DNA from: Chloroflexota bacterium
Lineage (GTDB): Bacteria; Chloroflexota; UBA11872; VXOZ01
Direction of reading: 5' to 3'
Assembly (NCBI GenBank): GCA_009839775.1
Contig: VXOZ01000349.1
Location: 1-6,366, forward strand
DNA: 6,366 bases
Part shown: positions 5,692 through 6,366 of the stretch, in pieces
Layout: the number at the start of each line of letters is the position of its first letter
Position numbering within the stretch: position 1 is the first letter of the stretch
Notes under the pieces: generated by a model
Seen by the model: the letters and a program-made list of their open reading frames with translations, nothing else
What the model was told of the DNA's origin: nothing
Databases searched by the model: none
Position numbers and translations under genes: made by a program

Positions 5692-5804
5692 GCGCAACCG
5701 CCGGTCTACTGTGGGTCTCTGCCCTTTGCCGCGGCTCTGTGCATGGGATTGCGGCAGGCACGTGCGGTGGATTGTAAAGAGAGAAGGGAGTCTCGGAGGG
5801 AGTG
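5692..5804 (+). other. nusA-ylxR intergenic spacer
   Basis: This 113-base gap is long for a gene pair that is usually tightly packed. It holds a weak hairpin, TGCCGC (5727-5732) with GCGGCA (5751-5756) and an 18-base loop, and the ylxR ribosome-binding site. No promoter or T-tailed terminator was recognised, so co-transcription with nusA is likely. Confidence 0.4.
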
Positions 5805-6122
5805 GTGAATCAGGCAGCCGCGCCACAGGGAAAGCACATACCGCAGCGGACGTGCCTGGGCTGCCGGACGACCAAGCCCAAACAGGCACTGGCCCGCATC
5901 GTGCGCACGGCGGATGGGCGCGTGGCGGTCGATACCACGGGCAAAGCCCGTGGGCGCGGCGCCTACCTCTGCCCGAATGCCGGCTGCGCAAGGCGAGCGC
6001 TCAAGGCGGGTACCCTAAAGCGAGCGTTGCGGGTCGCCATAGATGATGCGGCGCTCGCAGAGTTGCGGGCATGGGCCGAGCAGTTCGCGGAGACGGCCCC
6101 GACACCCGCACAGGCGCCTTAG
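5805..6122 (+). CDS. ylxR: YlxR/RnpM family RNA-binding protein
   Basis: This 105-residue protein carries both YlxR hallmarks: RTCLGCR (15-21) and GRGAYLC (50-56). Cys17, Cys20, Cys56 and Cys61 may form a metal- or structure-supporting cluster. In Bacillus subtilis the family member RnpM binds RNase P RNA and modulates RNase P. Two adjacent GTG codons (5802 and 5805) could start it. The one at 5805 is preferred because GGAGG (5795-5799) is five bases away, against two for 5802. The C-terminal tail after about residue 75 is less conserved and Ala/Pro-rich, making the protein slightly longer than the usual 90 or so residues. Its position after nusA is canonical, but infB does not follow within the window. 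Confidence 0.93.
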   Translation: MNQAAAPQGKHIPQRTCLGCRTTKPKQALARIVRTADGRVAVDTTGKARGRGAYLCPNAGCARRALKAGTLKRALRVAIDDAALAELRAWAEQFAETAPTPAQAP

Positions 6123-6211
6123 GTCAGGCTTCCTCCCCAGGCCCACCCAGTGGGAACATTCTCCCCCGAGGAGACCTTTGCGTAACTAGGTCTCGTGGGC
6201 AAGGAGTTACA
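6123..6211. other. Hairpin-rich region downstream of ylxR
   Basis: CCCAC (6142-6146) pairs with GTGGG (6150-6154), and TCTCC (6160-6164) pairs with GGAGA (6170-6174). The latter is mutually exclusive with GAGACC (6171-6176) pairing with GGTCTC (6189-6194). GTAAC (6182-6186) and GTTAC (6206-6210) are also inverted. No long T-run is present, so intrinsic termination is uncertain. No gene is visible. Confidence 0.35.
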
Positions 6212-6245
6212 CCCTCTCCTCGGGGAGAGGGCCGGGGTGAGGGGG
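6212..6245. repeat. C-rich interspersed palindromic repeat, copy 3 (inverted)
   Basis: CCCTCTCC (6212-6219) pairs perfectly with GGAGAGGG (6224-6231), followed by CCGGGGTGAGGGGG, the reverse complement of the CCCCTCACCCC(G/A) head of the copies at 136 and 3474. It lies about 90 bases downstream of ylxR. Confidence 0.65.
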
Positions 6246-6333
6246 TTTCTTGCCTTTCTAGCCGCATGACATGTACAGTCAATATATACTAGGACCAAAC
6301 CGGCTATGAACCGACTGGCGTTCAGAGCAGATT

Positions 6334-6366
6334 CACCCTCACCCTATCCCTCTCCCATCAAGGGAG
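6334..6366. repeat. C-rich interspersed palindromic repeat, copy 4 (cut by window end)
   Basis: CACCCTCACCC followed by TCCCTCTCCC and the start of the second arm (AAGGGAG) matches the other copies in the same orientation as copies 1 and 2. The last arm is truncated by the end of the sequence. It faces copy 3, about 90 bases away, in opposite orientation. The 88 bases between them show no gene. Confidence 0.55.

Noticed and set aside
3474..6366. C-rich repeats considered as a CRISPR array
   Set aside because: The copies are far apart, differ in orientation and are not regularly spaced with unique spacers.

Overview
The window looks like chromosomal DNA of a GC-rich bacterium, most plausibly a member of the Chloroflexota. 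This rests on overall character: a nusA-ylxR pair with high-GC codon use, a membrane-anchored protein with a Pro/Thr-rich linker, a B12-binding regulator, and many C/G-rich palindromic intergenic repeats. No rRNA or other taxonomic marker is present, so the assignment is tentative. Six genes are well supported and one short ORF is possible. No tRNA, rRNA, CRISPR array, transposase or integrase was recognised.

Left part (1-2675). A palindromic repeat and a C-rich repeat lie downstream of a leftward gene for a 297-residue regulator. That protein joins an N-terminal cobalamin-binding module, with the W-x9-EH and E-x-H-x-x-G signatures of CarH/LitR-type B12 photoreceptors, to a C-terminal XRE-type helix-turn-helix. 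It is divergent from a lipoprotein gene with three FAS1 (fasciclin) domains. The shared intergenic region holds a near-consensus sigma-70 promoter (TTGACA-N17-TATACT). A 13-bp palindrome covers its -10 box, and CATAT motifs recur in the 5' leader. The simplest reading is that the B12 regulator controls the fasciclin gene and itself, perhaps in response to light or cobalamin. The fasciclin gene also carries a perfect 417-bp tandem duplication that made its middle domain a chimera of the outer two.

Middle part (2676-4293). A GC-rich non-coding stretch leads to a promoter and a possible 47-codon ORF with a strong ribosome-binding site, then a 71-residue DUF378 membrane protein. A long stem-loop terminator and another C-rich repeat separate it from a convergent gene. 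That gene encodes a 243-residue single-pass protein with a Pro/Thr linker and a four-cysteine outer domain of unknown function.

Right part (4294-6366). An extended -10 promoter and a leader of two tandem 21-bp hairpin units, the second resembling an intrinsic terminator, precede nusA, followed by ylxR (rnpM). The usual rimP is missing between leader and nusA. The usual infB does not start within the 244 bases after ylxR, which instead hold small hairpins and two more C-rich repeats. NusA and YlxR act in transcription elongation/termination and RNA metabolism. The leader hairpin is a plausible site for NusA autoregulation.
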